From Bacteroidales bacterium UBA4331 (GTDB lineage Bacteria; Bacteroidota; Bacteroidia; Bacteroidales; Paludibacteraceae), in the NCBI GenBank assembly GCA_002394395.1, contig DGTR01000023.1:1-64000 (forward strand): a stretch of DNA of 64,000 nt. The letters are read 5' to 3'. The notes below the pieces were generated by a model. The model searched no databases. It was not told the DNA's origin and saw only the letters and a list, made by a program, of their open reading frames with translations. Numbering within the stretch: position 1 is the stretch's first letter; every line of letters begins with the position of its first letter. This document shows, one piece after another, positions 42,216-49,242 of the stretch. The position numbers and the translations under genes are program-made.

Positions 42216-42250
42216 GAGCGGCGAGGGGTAACCTCGCCGCTCTTCTTGTA
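42216..42250 (+). terminator. Terminator of the S9 peptidase gene
   Basis: GAGCGGCGAGG/CCTCGCCGCTC with loop GGTAA, followed by TCTTGTATT. Confidence 0.72.
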
Positions 42251-42307
42251 TTATTCCCTTCTCGCACATTCTTGCGCGAGCCTTCTTTCTTGGTAGTTTT
42301 GCGGGAT

Positions 42308-43186
42308 TTACGGAAACAGCAACGCCGGAGATACGACCATTCCGGTATATTGGCTGACTATCGAATCATGGCGGATGAAGAAAGTTGTCGGCATCGTATT
42401 GCTCAGCCGGTACATCTGCATGGCGGAAATCTCACGTATTTCGAAATCCGTCTCGAAGAGACGCTCAAAACGCTCCCTCGCCACGCTGTCTTCCACCGCC
42501 AGACCGATGACCTTATCCGCCATGCCCATCGGCACATATTGGTTGACATTTCCGATGGAGTTTTGGCAATAAGGGCAACTATACGAAAAAGCAAATACCA
42601 AATAGGTGGAATCCGGATGGGTAGTAACGTATTCTGACAAAGGGCTTTCCGCCAATGCCTTAGCCTGGAATATATGTTGTTTTTGCAGACATCTGGCTCC
42701 ATGCATCGAGAAGCCGCACATAAACATAACGATTACCGCTATAGCCGCCATGAAAATTACGGAAGGAATAGATATTTCTTTACTTTTTTCTTGCGGACGA
42801 ATAAGTGTCGGCACTAACATTGCCAACAAAATTCCATTTCGCGTAAAAGTCAGCCAAGGTTTGGAGTTAAGCCAACTTATCGGACCAAAACAGCCGCAAT
42901 TAGTTATTCCGCGGGCAGTCACTCCGTATAAATAAATTGACGAAACAACCAAAAGAAATATAGCCGTTCCCCAAGAAATAGGCTTTGCATAGAAATCAAA
43001 GACAAGCATTATGCCCAAGAAGATTTCTATGAAGATAATAAGCGGCGCGACAAAGCCGAACCATGTGGCGCCATATTCGCTCATGAGATCCGCAAAAGCG
43101 GCGGTGTCTATGGCCTTGAGTAACCCTGAAAGTAGAAAAACAAGCCCTACTAAGAAACGGAAGATTTTAGATAATTGTTGCGGCAT
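42308..43186 (-). CDS. MauE/DoxX-like membrane protein fused to a thioredoxin-fold domain
   Basis: The 292-residue product has four N-terminal membrane helices of the MauE/DoxX type (FRFLVGLVFLLSGLLKAID...), with the redox-looking NCGCFG in a loop, one further helix, then a periplasmic thioredoxin-like domain with the CXXC motif FSYSCPYCQNSIGNVNQYV and TTFFIRHDSIV near the cis-proline position (MPTTF). MauE-type proteins pass electrons for disulfide formation, so this looks like a self-contained disulfide relay. It follows the small lipoprotein gene at a distance of 56 bp. Confidence 0.75.
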   Translation of the reverse strand: MPQQLSKIFRFLVGLVFLLSGLLKAIDTAAFADLMSEYGATWFGFVAPLIIFIEIFLGIMLVFDFYAKPISWGTAIFLLVVSSIYLYGVTARGITNCGCFGPISWLNSKPWLTFTRNGILLAMLVPTLIRPQEKSKEISIPSVIFMAAIAVIVMFMCGFSMHGARCLQKQHIFQAKALAESPLSEYVTTHPDSTYLVFAFSYSCPYCQNSIGNVNQYVPMGMADKVIGLAVEDSVARERFERLFETDFEIREISAMQMYRLSNTMPTTFFIRHDSIVSQYTGMVVSPALLFP

Positions 43187-43242
43187 AATGAATTGAGATT
43201 AAGAAAAATGTTGCCCCACCGAAGCAGGGCAACAGAATTAAA

Positions 43243-43521
43243 TCACTCATGGCAACGAACGCTATATTCGGAGCTACTAAAGCCATAACTGTCAGCTACG
43301 ATAGCTTGTGTCAATTCGGCGCATGTATTAGCTCCATACTGACTTTTCATTTCAGAGAGAGGGAAGTAGGATGTATCAAAAGCCCCCATTCCTGGAATGT
43401 AATACTCGCATGTACAACCCTTAAGTTCATTTTCTTGCTTTTCGTCTTTGCTACAAGCAACGAACATGGCGCTCATGGACATCGCTACAAGTGCGCCGAT
43501 TAAAAAGAATTTCTTTTTCAT
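43243..43521 (-). CDS. Small cysteine-containing lipoprotein
   Basis: The start is ATG 43521 (MKKKFFLIGALVAMSMSAMFVAC), a lipoprotein signal with lipid cysteine at residue 23; the longer frame lacks features. The 92-residue product has a mature part with CTCEYYIPG, CAELTQ and VRCHE, so it has four cysteines besides the lipid one. It is encoded 56 bp upstream of the MauE-thioredoxin fusion, whose disulfide chemistry may serve it. The family is not recognised. Confidence 0.6.
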   Translation of the reverse strand: MKKKFFLIGALVAMSMSAMFVACSKDEKQENELKGCTCEYYIPGMGAFDTSYFPLSEMKSQYGANTCAELTQAIVADSYGFSSSEYSVRCHE

Positions 43522-43618
43522 TTTTGTTAAATGATTTAATTGTTTTCCTGCTCTGATGGCTTCGCAGGTCTTGCCCCGTTTGGAGAGTGACGGTTCTCTA
43601 GGATCAATGGACATAACA

Positions 43619-43652
43619 AAAAAGCGGTCACCTGTGTCAGTGTGCCCGCTTA
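43619..43652 (-). terminator. Hairpin between the ncRNA and the lipoprotein gene
   Basis: AAGCGG/CCGCTTTTTTG on the reverse strand encloses CACxTGTGTCAGTGTG-type self-complementary sequence; a second stop signal after the candidate ncRNA. Confidence 0.55.
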
Positions 43653-43659
43653 AATATAA

Positions 43660-43962
43660 TAAAAGCGGGACTGCAATCTTGCTGTTCCGCTAGTAGAGGC
43701 TCTGGTATTGCCTTTCGTTCCAAACAGCAACACCGTAGCCCACGCTGTATGTATATCTGAATATGGTACGCGAACGCGTACACCACGTATATACACACCA
43801 TGGACATCTTAGTGTCGCAATGTTTTGGAACGATGAATTTACCAGATTCCTACTAGCCAAAACATAGCGCGTAAGACGCCTTTTTCAATATGTCCTATAT
43901 CTCACCCACCCGAAAGACATATTCCCTCAGCGTGGGCTCAATACGGCAAAACTTCCGTTTTG
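43660..43962 (-). ncRNA. Candidate standalone structured RNA of about 300 nt
   Basis: Promoter at 43968-43998, terminator-like stem AGCGG..CCGCT at 43664-43691 plus TTTTATTATATTT. In transcript order: 5' hairpin GCAAAAC-GGAA-GTTTTGC; closing helix AGCCCACGCTG/CAGCGTGGGCT (43928-43938 with 43737-43747) extended by CCGT/ACGG across a bulge; inside it AATATGTC/GACATATT, ATGTTTTGG/CCAAAACAT and GTACGCG/CGCGTAC; outside it GGTGTTGC/GCAATACC. GCTAGTAG inside (43850-43857) can pair with CTACTAGC outside (43689-43696), a pseudoknot. No signature of tmRNA, RNase P, SRP RNA or a known riboswitch was found by eye. Confidence 0.6.
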
Positions 43963-43967
43963 CGCTG

Positions 43968-43998
43968 CAAAATTACACAAAAAAAATGATATACGCAA
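43968..43998 (-). promoter_or_regulatory. Promoter of the candidate ncRNA
   Basis: Reverse-strand TTG (43996-43998), 20-bp spacer, TAATTTTG (43968-43975). Confidence 0.75.
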
Positions 43999-44026
43999 AT
44001 AAATAGAAAGAAAAAATCGAATAACT

Positions 44027-44057
44027 TTGCATAATTCAAAAAAAAGTACTAACTTTG
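44027..44057 (+). promoter_or_regulatory. Promoter of the thioesterase gene
   Basis: TTG (44027-44029) and TAACTTTG (44050-44057), 20-bp spacer with A8 tract, 27 bp before the start. Confidence 0.75.
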
Positions 44058-44083
44058 CACTCGATTTTTCGGATAACTGCATT

Positions 44084-44827
44084 ATGAAATATAATTACGA
44101 ATACGAAATTAAGTACCAGGAGGTGGACGGCGAGAAGAAACTGCGTCTGTTTAACCTCGAGAACTACCTGCTGGAAGTAGCGGGAACGGTAGCGGATGAG
44201 TTGGGATTCGGCATCGCCAACCTCCATCCGAGAGGGCTGACATGGATCTTAACGCGGCTGTCGGTGGAGATGTACGAACTGCCGACACATTGCGAGAAGG
44301 TACGTTTTGAGACATGGATAGAGAGCAACGCACATATGCTGAGCACACGTGACTTCCGGATATATGCAAAGCCCTCAGAATTCAGCCGTCAGCCATCAGA
44401 TGAATGGATTTTAATCGGGCAATGCAAGAGCGTCTGGGCGGTGTTGGATCTGGAGAAACGCGAGATTGTGAATATCTTCGATGACCCGATGTTCGCAAAT
44501 TGCGTGGACGGCGAGGTGATTGAGATGAACCGAATCCGCATGACCACTATCCCCGAACCGACGGGCATCGTACCGCATAAAGTCGTTTATTCGGATATCG
44601 ACTACAACGGGCATTGCAACTCGTGCCGATACCTGCAGGCGATGACGGACGCGTATCTGCCGGCGTATTACGGCAAGAAAGTGCGCCTCGACATCAATTA
44701 TCAGAAGGAAGCCATGCTGGGCGAGGAGCTCCAAACGCTATACCTCGTCACGGAAGACGGCGTACAGTACCAACAGAAGAACCCGCACGGCGAGACCTCT
44801 TGCTCTGCAAAAATCACAATATTATAA
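44084..44827 (+). CDS. Acyl-ACP thioesterase
   Basis: The start is ATG 44084, downstream of the promoter. The 247-residue product is a double-hotdog acyl-ACP thioesterase: ELGFGIANLHPRGLTWILTRLSVEMYELP, then VRFETWIES and, in the second hotdog, YSDIDYNGHCNSCRYLQAM, which carries the catalytic Asn-His-type site. It releases fatty acids from ACP in the cytosol and sets chain length. The next gene begins 1 bp after its stop, so the two are coupled. Confidence 0.88.
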   Translation: MKYNYEYEIKYQEVDGEKKLRLFNLENYLLEVAGTVADELGFGIANLHPRGLTWILTRLSVEMYELPTHCEKVRFETWIESNAHMLSTRDFRIYAKPSEFSRQPSDEWILIGQCKSVWAVLDLEKREIVNIFDDPMFANCVDGEVIEMNRIRMTTIPEPTGIVPHKVVYSDIDYNGHCNSCRYLQAMTDAYLPAYYGKKVRLDINYQKEAMLGEELQTLYLVTEDGVQYQQKNPHGETSCSAKITIL

Positions 44828-44828
44828 T

Positions 44829-45314
44829 ATGGAACAAATCGAATCTGCGCCCTTGAAGCGCCCTACAGAACTGGAATGCGACGTCGTTCGGTTCCAGAAC
44901 CAGAAAGATAAATGGATCGCTTTCGTGGGGCTGAAAGACGGTCATCCATACGAGATCTTCACCGGTTTGGCGGATGATGAGATGGGTATCGCCTTGCCGA
45001 AATCCGTGACGAGAGGAAAGATCATCAAAGTGACTCAGGAAGATGGTACGAAGCGCTACGACTTCCAGTTTGTCAACACCCGCGGTTTCAAGACGACCGT
45101 CGAAGGACTCAGTTATAAGTTCGACCGCGAGTTCTGGAATTATGCCAAACTCATCTCCGGCGTGTTGCGTTATGGCATGCCGATTGACCAAGTGGTACAC
45201 ATGATCAGCGGCCTGCAGATGGACAGCGATTCCATCAACTCCTGGACCACCGGCGTAGCGCGAGTGCTCAAACGCTACATCCCGGGAGCCGAAGTAGAAG
45301 AGATAGAGGAATAA
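44829..45314 (+). CDS. Standalone C-terminal domain of class II ribonucleotide reductase
   Basis: The 161-residue product reads LECDVVRFQNQKDKWIAFVGLKDGHPYEIFTGLADDEMGIALPKSV...FQFVNTRGFKTTVEGLSYKF...NYAKLISGVLRYGMPIDQVV. That is, as I recall it, the C-terminal portion of Bacteroidetes adenosylcobalamin-dependent ribonucleotide reductase (NrdJ), but it lacks the catalytic barrel upstream and the cysteine-rich zinc ribbon downstream. It has its own ATG and an acidic end (EVEEIEE). It is coupled to the thioesterase gene and followed by a strong terminator, so it is expressed as an independent unit. Function unknown. Confidence 0.7.
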   Translation: MEQIESAPLKRPTELECDVVRFQNQKDKWIAFVGLKDGHPYEIFTGLADDEMGIALPKSVTRGKIIKVTQEDGTKRYDFQFVNTRGFKTTVEGLSYKFDREFWNYAKLISGVLRYGMPIDQVVHMISGLQMDSDSINSWTTGVARVLKRYIPGAEVEEIEE

Positions 45315-45320
45315 TAACAG

Positions 45321-45349
45321 AAAAAGCCCGCAGCGTTGCGGGCTTTTTC
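45321..45349. terminator. Bidirectional terminator
   Basis: AAAAAGCCCGCA/TGCGGGCTTTTT around GCGT, between convergent genes ending at 45314 and 45350. Confidence 0.88.
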
Positions 45350-46876
45350 TTACTTTTCTGCAATAAATCGCGTCTCGAGCATTCCGAGCGATTGATTTTC
45401 CACGACCTTAATGCCGTATTTGGTACGCCACTGGAAGGCCAAGGATTTCCACCACCCTTTCGTGACATAGGCATAGATGAAGGGATGCAAATGCAGCTTC
45501 AACCCTCTGCCATGCTTCTCGTACTCTTGTTCGCATTCTTCGGCAATCTTATCCGTAAACAGGAGAGAGGCCTGGATTTTTCCTTTACCCATACAGGTCG
45601 GACAAACCTCTTCAACAGGCATCTCCACGGCAGGACGGACACGTTGGCGCGTGATCTGCATGAGGCCGAACTTGCTCAGCGGCAGGACGTTATGTTTCGC
45701 GCGGTCGCGGTCCATCAGTTTGCGTACGTAGTCGTAGAGTTGCTGCTGGTGCTCCTTGGAGTCCATGTCGATGAAATCGACGATGATGATGCCTCCTATA
45801 TCGCGGAGTCGCAGTTGGTGAACCAACTCATCCGCTGCCAGCATGTTAAACTGGTACGCATTCTCCTCTTGGTCCTCATAGATCTTCTTGCTGCCGGAGT
45901 TGACATCAATGGAGAATAGTGCTTCGGTCTTATCGATGATGAGGTACCCCCCATGCTTAAAACCGACCGTTCTGCCGAGCCCCGTCTTCATCTGGCGGGT
46001 AATGTCGAAATGGTCGAAGATAGGTTGTTCGCCTTTGTAGAGTTTGACGATCTTCGCGCTCTCGGGAGCAATAAGCTCCAGATAATTGCGCACGTCCTCG
46101 TAGATGTCCTTGTCGTTGACTTGAATAGATGTGAAATCCGGGTTGAGTACGTCTCGGATGATACCGAGGGTACGACCCATCTCTTCACTGACAAGGCTTA
46201 CGGGTTCTTTCTGCTGGAGAGATTTGATGGTCTGTTGCCATCTCTCCATTAACAATCGTAACTCACTATCCAGTTCGGCTGCTCTCTTATCCTCCGCTAC
46301 CGTGCGGACGATGATTCCGAAGCCTGCAGGCTTGATTGAGAGCAACAGTTGTTTCAAACGCTGGCGTTCTGCCTCGCGTTTAATCTTCTGCGACACCATT
46401 ACGCCGTCGGCAAAGGGGATGAGGACGATATTCCGTCCGGCGATTGAGATCTCTGCGGTCAGACGCGGTCCCTTGGTGTTTATGGGCTCCTTGGAGACCT
46501 GAACCAGCAGTGTATCGCCTACTTTGAGTACATCCGCTATTTGTCCTTCTTTGCCTACTTCCGGTTGCCGCTGCGTCTTGGTGACAATCGGCATCTTGCG
46601 GCGGTCGGAAACAGCTTTGGTGACGAACGTTTGCAACGTACGAAACTGAGAACCTAAGTCCAAATAATGCAGAAAAGCTTCTTTCTCATGACCTACATCC
46701 ACGAAGACTGCATTCAGCGCCGGCATGACCTTTTTCACTCTACCGTAGTAGATATTCCCCACAGCGAAGTTATCCTGATTCCGTTTCTCACGGTTCACCT
46801 CCTGCAGGCGGTCATCCTCCGTCAGCGCGATGGCGATCTCTTGCGGCTGTACGTCCACAATCAATTCACTTTTCAT
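45350..46876 (-). CDS. rng: Ribonuclease E/G
   Basis: The start is ATG 46876 (MKSELIVDVQPQEIAIAL). The 508-residue endoribonuclease has the S1 domain (GNIYYGRVKKVMPALNAVFVDVG), the DNase I-like catalytic centre with SIDVNSG and GIIIVDFIDM (metal-binding aspartates), and the zinc-link CPTCMGKGKIQ. Length and order match RNase G-type proteins of Bacteroidetes, which lack the long RNase E scaffold. It processes rRNA and mRNA. It lies downstream of the small basic peptide and HU genes on the same strand. Confidence 0.94.
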   Translation of the reverse strand: MKSELIVDVQPQEIAIALTEDDRLQEVNREKRNQDNFAVGNIYYGRVKKVMPALNAVFVDVGHEKEAFLHYLDLGSQFRTLQTFVTKAVSDRRKMPIVTKTQRQPEVGKEGQIADVLKVGDTLLVQVSKEPINTKGPRLTAEISIAGRNIVLIPFADGVMVSQKIKREAERQRLKQLLLSIKPAGFGIIVRTVAEDKRAAELDSELRLLMERWQQTIKSLQQKEPVSLVSEEMGRTLGIIRDVLNPDFTSIQVNDKDIYEDVRNYLELIAPESAKIVKLYKGEQPIFDHFDITRQMKTGLGRTVGFKHGGYLIIDKTEALFSIDVNSGSKKIYEDQEENAYQFNMLAADELVHQLRLRDIGGIIIVDFIDMDSKEHQQQLYDYVRKLMDRDRAKHNVLPLSKFGLMQITRQRVRPAVEMPVEEVCPTCMGKGKIQASLLFTDKIAEECEQEYEKHGRGLKLHLHPFIYAYVTKGWWKSLAFQWRTKYGIKVVENQSLGMLETRFIAEK

Positions 46877-46973
46877 ACTTGAAAGGATTAAAAAATAAAT
46901 AAAAAAGCCTTGTGGCAAACTCACTCACACCAGAGCAAGTTTAGCGCCACAAAGCTGAAACAGCAATCGTCAA

Positions 46974-47063
46974 TTACTTATGCTTATGACGATTCTTACG
47001 CAGACGTTTTTTGCGTTTATGCGTAGACATCTTGTGTCTCTTATGCTTCTTTCCGTTTGGCAT
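46974..47063 (-). CDS. COX24/AURKAIP1-like tiny basic ribosome-associated peptide
   Basis: A 29-residue peptide, MPNGKKHKRHKMSTHKRKKR and nine more residues, made almost entirely of Lys, Arg and His. It matches the very short COX24/AURKAIP1-domain proteins that Bacteroidetes carry between HU and RNase G genes and that are thought to be ribosomal small-subunit components. The gene is 32 bp downstream of the HU stop and 97 bp upstream of rng. Confidence 0.85.
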   Translation of the reverse strand: MPNGKKHKRHKMSTHKRKKRLRKNRHKHK

Positions 47064-47095
47064 AATTGTTTAATAATTAAATTGTTACTATAATG

Positions 47096-47404
47096 TTATT
47101 TCTTTCTTGCTCTTTTGCCTGCCGGTTTAGCGTTCTCAACAACCGACTTAAACTCCTTGGCAGGTTTAAAAACCGGTACGCTGTGTGCAGGAACAATCAC
47201 AGTGGAACGGCGGGTAATATTGCGAGCCACTTTCTCCTTACGAGCCTTCAGTTCAAAGGTTCCGAAACCACGGAGGTACACATTCTCGCCATTAGACATA
47301 CTTTTTTTAACATGGCTCATATAACTCTCTACGATCGTACTGATTGTCGTCTTATCGAATCCCGTAGAGATTGCTATTTCAGTAATAAGTTGTGCTTTAG
47401 TCAT
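47096..47404 (-). CDS. HU-family DNA-binding protein
   Basis: The start is ATG 47404 (MTKAQLITEIAISTGFDKTTI). The 102-residue product has the HU fold with NGENVYLRGFGTFELKARKEKVARNI and a beta-arm VPAHSVPVFKPAKEFKSVV, followed by a basic tail (KPAGKRARKK). It bends and packages DNA. It is divergent from mutY; a reverse promoter (TTG 47477-47479, 20 bp, TAATTTTG 47449-47456) lies 45 bp upstream. Confidence 0.93.
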   Translation of the reverse strand: MTKAQLITEIAISTGFDKTTISTIVESYMSHVKKSMSNGENVYLRGFGTFELKARKEKVARNITRRSTVIVPAHSVPVFKPAKEFKSVVENAKPAGKRARKK

Positions 47405-47448
47405 ATAGATGTTTGTTAATATTCGTTTCAAAAATCCGAAAAACGCGG

Positions 47449-47496
47449 CAAAATTACTAAAATATTTTGACATGTGCAAATTTTTTTGTATTTTTG
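47449..47496. promoter_or_regulatory. Overlapping divergent promoters of HU and mutY
   Basis: Reverse: TTG 47477-47479 and TAATTTTG 47449-47456 (20 bp). Forward: TTG 47467-47469 and TATTTTTG 47489-47496 (19 bp). The two promoters interpenetrate, so simultaneous occupancy is unlikely. Confidence 0.68.
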
Positions 47497-47534
47497 TGCT
47501 CGATTTTGATATTTTGATTAAAAAATTGGGCAAA

Positions 47535-48566
47535 ATGCAGGACAAATCGCTAATATATAAGCGTTTATACGCATGGTATGAGAGTTCTCGCCGTGTCTTG
47601 CCGTGGCGTGAGACGGAGAACCCTTATTATATATGGTTGAGCGAAGTCATTTTGCAACAGACGCGTGTGGCGCAAGGCATGGAATACTACCTGCGATTCA
47701 TCGCTCGTTGGCCAAAGGTAGAAGATCTGGCGGCAGCAAAAGAAGAGGAAGTATTGCGGGAATGGCAGGGACTCGGTTATTACAGCCGTGCGCGGAACCT
47801 CCATAAGGCCGCGCAGATGATAGTGGAAAGTCACTCTTTTCCTCAGACTTTTGAGGAGATCCGTGCTTTGCCCGGCATAGGCGACTACACCGCCGGCGCG
47901 ATCGCTTCCTTTGCGTACAATCTTCCTTACCCGGCGATGGATGGAAACGTCTATCGGGTGGTAGCGCGGCTCATGGATATAGACGAAGCCTTTGACACAA
48001 CCGCAGGCAAGAAACTCTTCCACCAGCGTATTGAAGAACTCTTAGACCGGGACAATCCCAGACTTTTCAACTCCGCAATCATGGAGTTTGGTGCACTGTA
48101 CTGCACGCCGGTCTTGGGCGATGCGTGTGAGGCTTGCCCCTTAGCGGATATTTGTATGGGACACGCACACGGGACGGCGGATCTACTGCCCGTTCGCAAA
48201 CCTCGTCCCAAAGTGCGCGACAGATGGTTCACGTACCACATATATATACAAGGAGACAAGACGCTGATTCAAAAGCGCGAGAACCCCAAAGACATCTGGT
48301 ACCATCTCTATGAATTTCCCTGCGAGGAATCTGTCAGCGAAAGCGGTCTGTCAACAGAGTGGTCTGTACTCCGTCAGGCGAAGCCGGTCTGTGAGTTGAC
48401 GCACGTTCTCTCGCACCAGCGTATTCACGCGCGCTTTATTATTCACAAGGTACAAAAAATGCCGGAGATACCCGGCACTATTCTTATTCGTTGGGACGAT
48501 CTGGATGACTTCGCCCTTTCTCGATTAACGCTGCGAGCGCTCGATACAATTCAGCATAAGGCGTAG
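47535..48566 (+). CDS. mutY: A/G-specific adenine glycosylase
   Basis: The start is ATG 47535 (MQDKSLIYKRLYAWYESSRR). The 343-residue DNA repair enzyme has VILQQTRVAQG (catalytic Glu in the ILQQ neighbourhood of this family), the helix-hairpin-helix LPGIGDYTAGAIASFAYN with the catalytic Asp, VDGNVYR-type AMDGNVYRVVARL, and a C-terminal NUDIX-like domain that checks 8-oxoG. The Fe-S ligands read CTPVLGDACEACPLADIC, which is C-X7-C-X2-C-X5-C, one residue longer in the first loop than the usual X6. Its 3' end overlaps the convergent gene by 83 bp. Confidence 0.92.
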   Translation: MQDKSLIYKRLYAWYESSRRVLPWRETENPYYIWLSEVILQQTRVAQGMEYYLRFIARWPKVEDLAAAKEEEVLREWQGLGYYSRARNLHKAAQMIVESHSFPQTFEEIRALPGIGDYTAGAIASFAYNLPYPAMDGNVYRVVARLMDIDEAFDTTAGKKLFHQRIEELLDRDNPRLFNSAIMEFGALYCTPVLGDACEACPLADICMGHAHGTADLLPVRKPRPKVRDRWFTYHIYIQGDKTLIQKRENPKDIWYHLYEFPCEESVSESGLSTEWSVLRQAKPVCELTHVLSHQRIHARFIIHKVQKMPEIPGTILIRWDDLDDFALSRLTLRALDTIQHKA

Positions 48567-49242
48567 CCTTGAGTATCTCCCATTGATGATTCATGACCGC
48601 CTGGTCTCCGCGCTGCGCGGGGCCTGTCTGCGCATCCTTAGGGGCCATGAAATGCACTTTCGCCGCCGTGTTATCAATCAGCGGAAGAAGCGCCTCAAAC
48701 GGGATATGCGTGTCTTGTAAGATCTCCGCTGCAATGCGGTACATGAGGTTCGTGTAGTTATTGGAGAACACTCCGGCAATGTGCAAACGCTCGCGGTCAT
48801 GCTGATTTGCTTCATATATACGGCTCGTCAACACCTGCGCCAAAGAGTAAATAGCCGCTATGTCATCGATGTTCTTTCCCTCGATAAAACAAGGGATACT
48901 ACTCCACTCGTCTATCAGCTTCGTCCGGCTGAAAGACTGCAGGAAATAAAACACACCCGCGTGAGGCTTGTCCTCTCCAAAGACCTCAATAGGCATCGTT
49001 CCGGAAGTGTGCAGATGAAGCGCTTTCGGCGCATGAACGACCGCCACCACTTCCCGCAAAGCATGATCCGCCACAGTATAGACATAGACATCCGCCGTCG
49101 GCAGTTGTTTTATCGCTTCTTCAGAGGTCTTTTCATCCGTCAGAGGCCGTGCATGAACGAGTTCCGTCTGGACACCTTTGAGCGCAAAAGCATGGTGAAG
49201 ATTAGTCCCCACACTCCCGGCGCCGATGATAGCTATTTTCAT
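48484..49242 (-). CDS. DUF2520-type Rossmann oxidoreductase
   Basis: The 252-residue product starts MKIAIIGAGSVGTNLHHAFA, a nucleotide-binding loop, and continues with VYTVADHALREVV, LHTSGTMPIEVF and a helical C-terminal domain (HIAGVFSNNYTNLMYRIA), the pattern of Rossmann/DUF2520 proteins related to F420/NADP oxidoreductases and ketopantoate-type dimerisation domains. Substrate unknown. Its ATG overlaps the stop of the aminotransferase gene by 4 bp (ATGA-type coupling). Confidence 0.82.
   Translation of the reverse strand: MKIAIIGAGSVGTNLHHAFALKGVQTELVHARPLTDEKTSEEAIKQLPTADVYVYTVADHALREVVAVVHAPKALHLHTSGTMPIEVFGEDKPHAGVFYFLQSFSRTKLIDEWSSIPCFIEGKNIDDIAAIYSLAQVLTSRIYEANQHDRERLHIAGVFSNNYTNLMYRIAAEILQDTHIPFEALLPLIDNTAAKVHFMAPKDAQTGPAQRGDQAVMNHQWEILKATPYAELYRALAALIEKGRSHPDRPNE

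Noticed and set aside
43660..43962. tmRNA, RNase P RNA or 6S RNA
   Set aside because: No tRNA-like ends or tag reading frame, no GAGGAAAGTC-type core, and the fold is multi-branched rather than a single long hairpin. A covariance search is still needed to exclude a known family.
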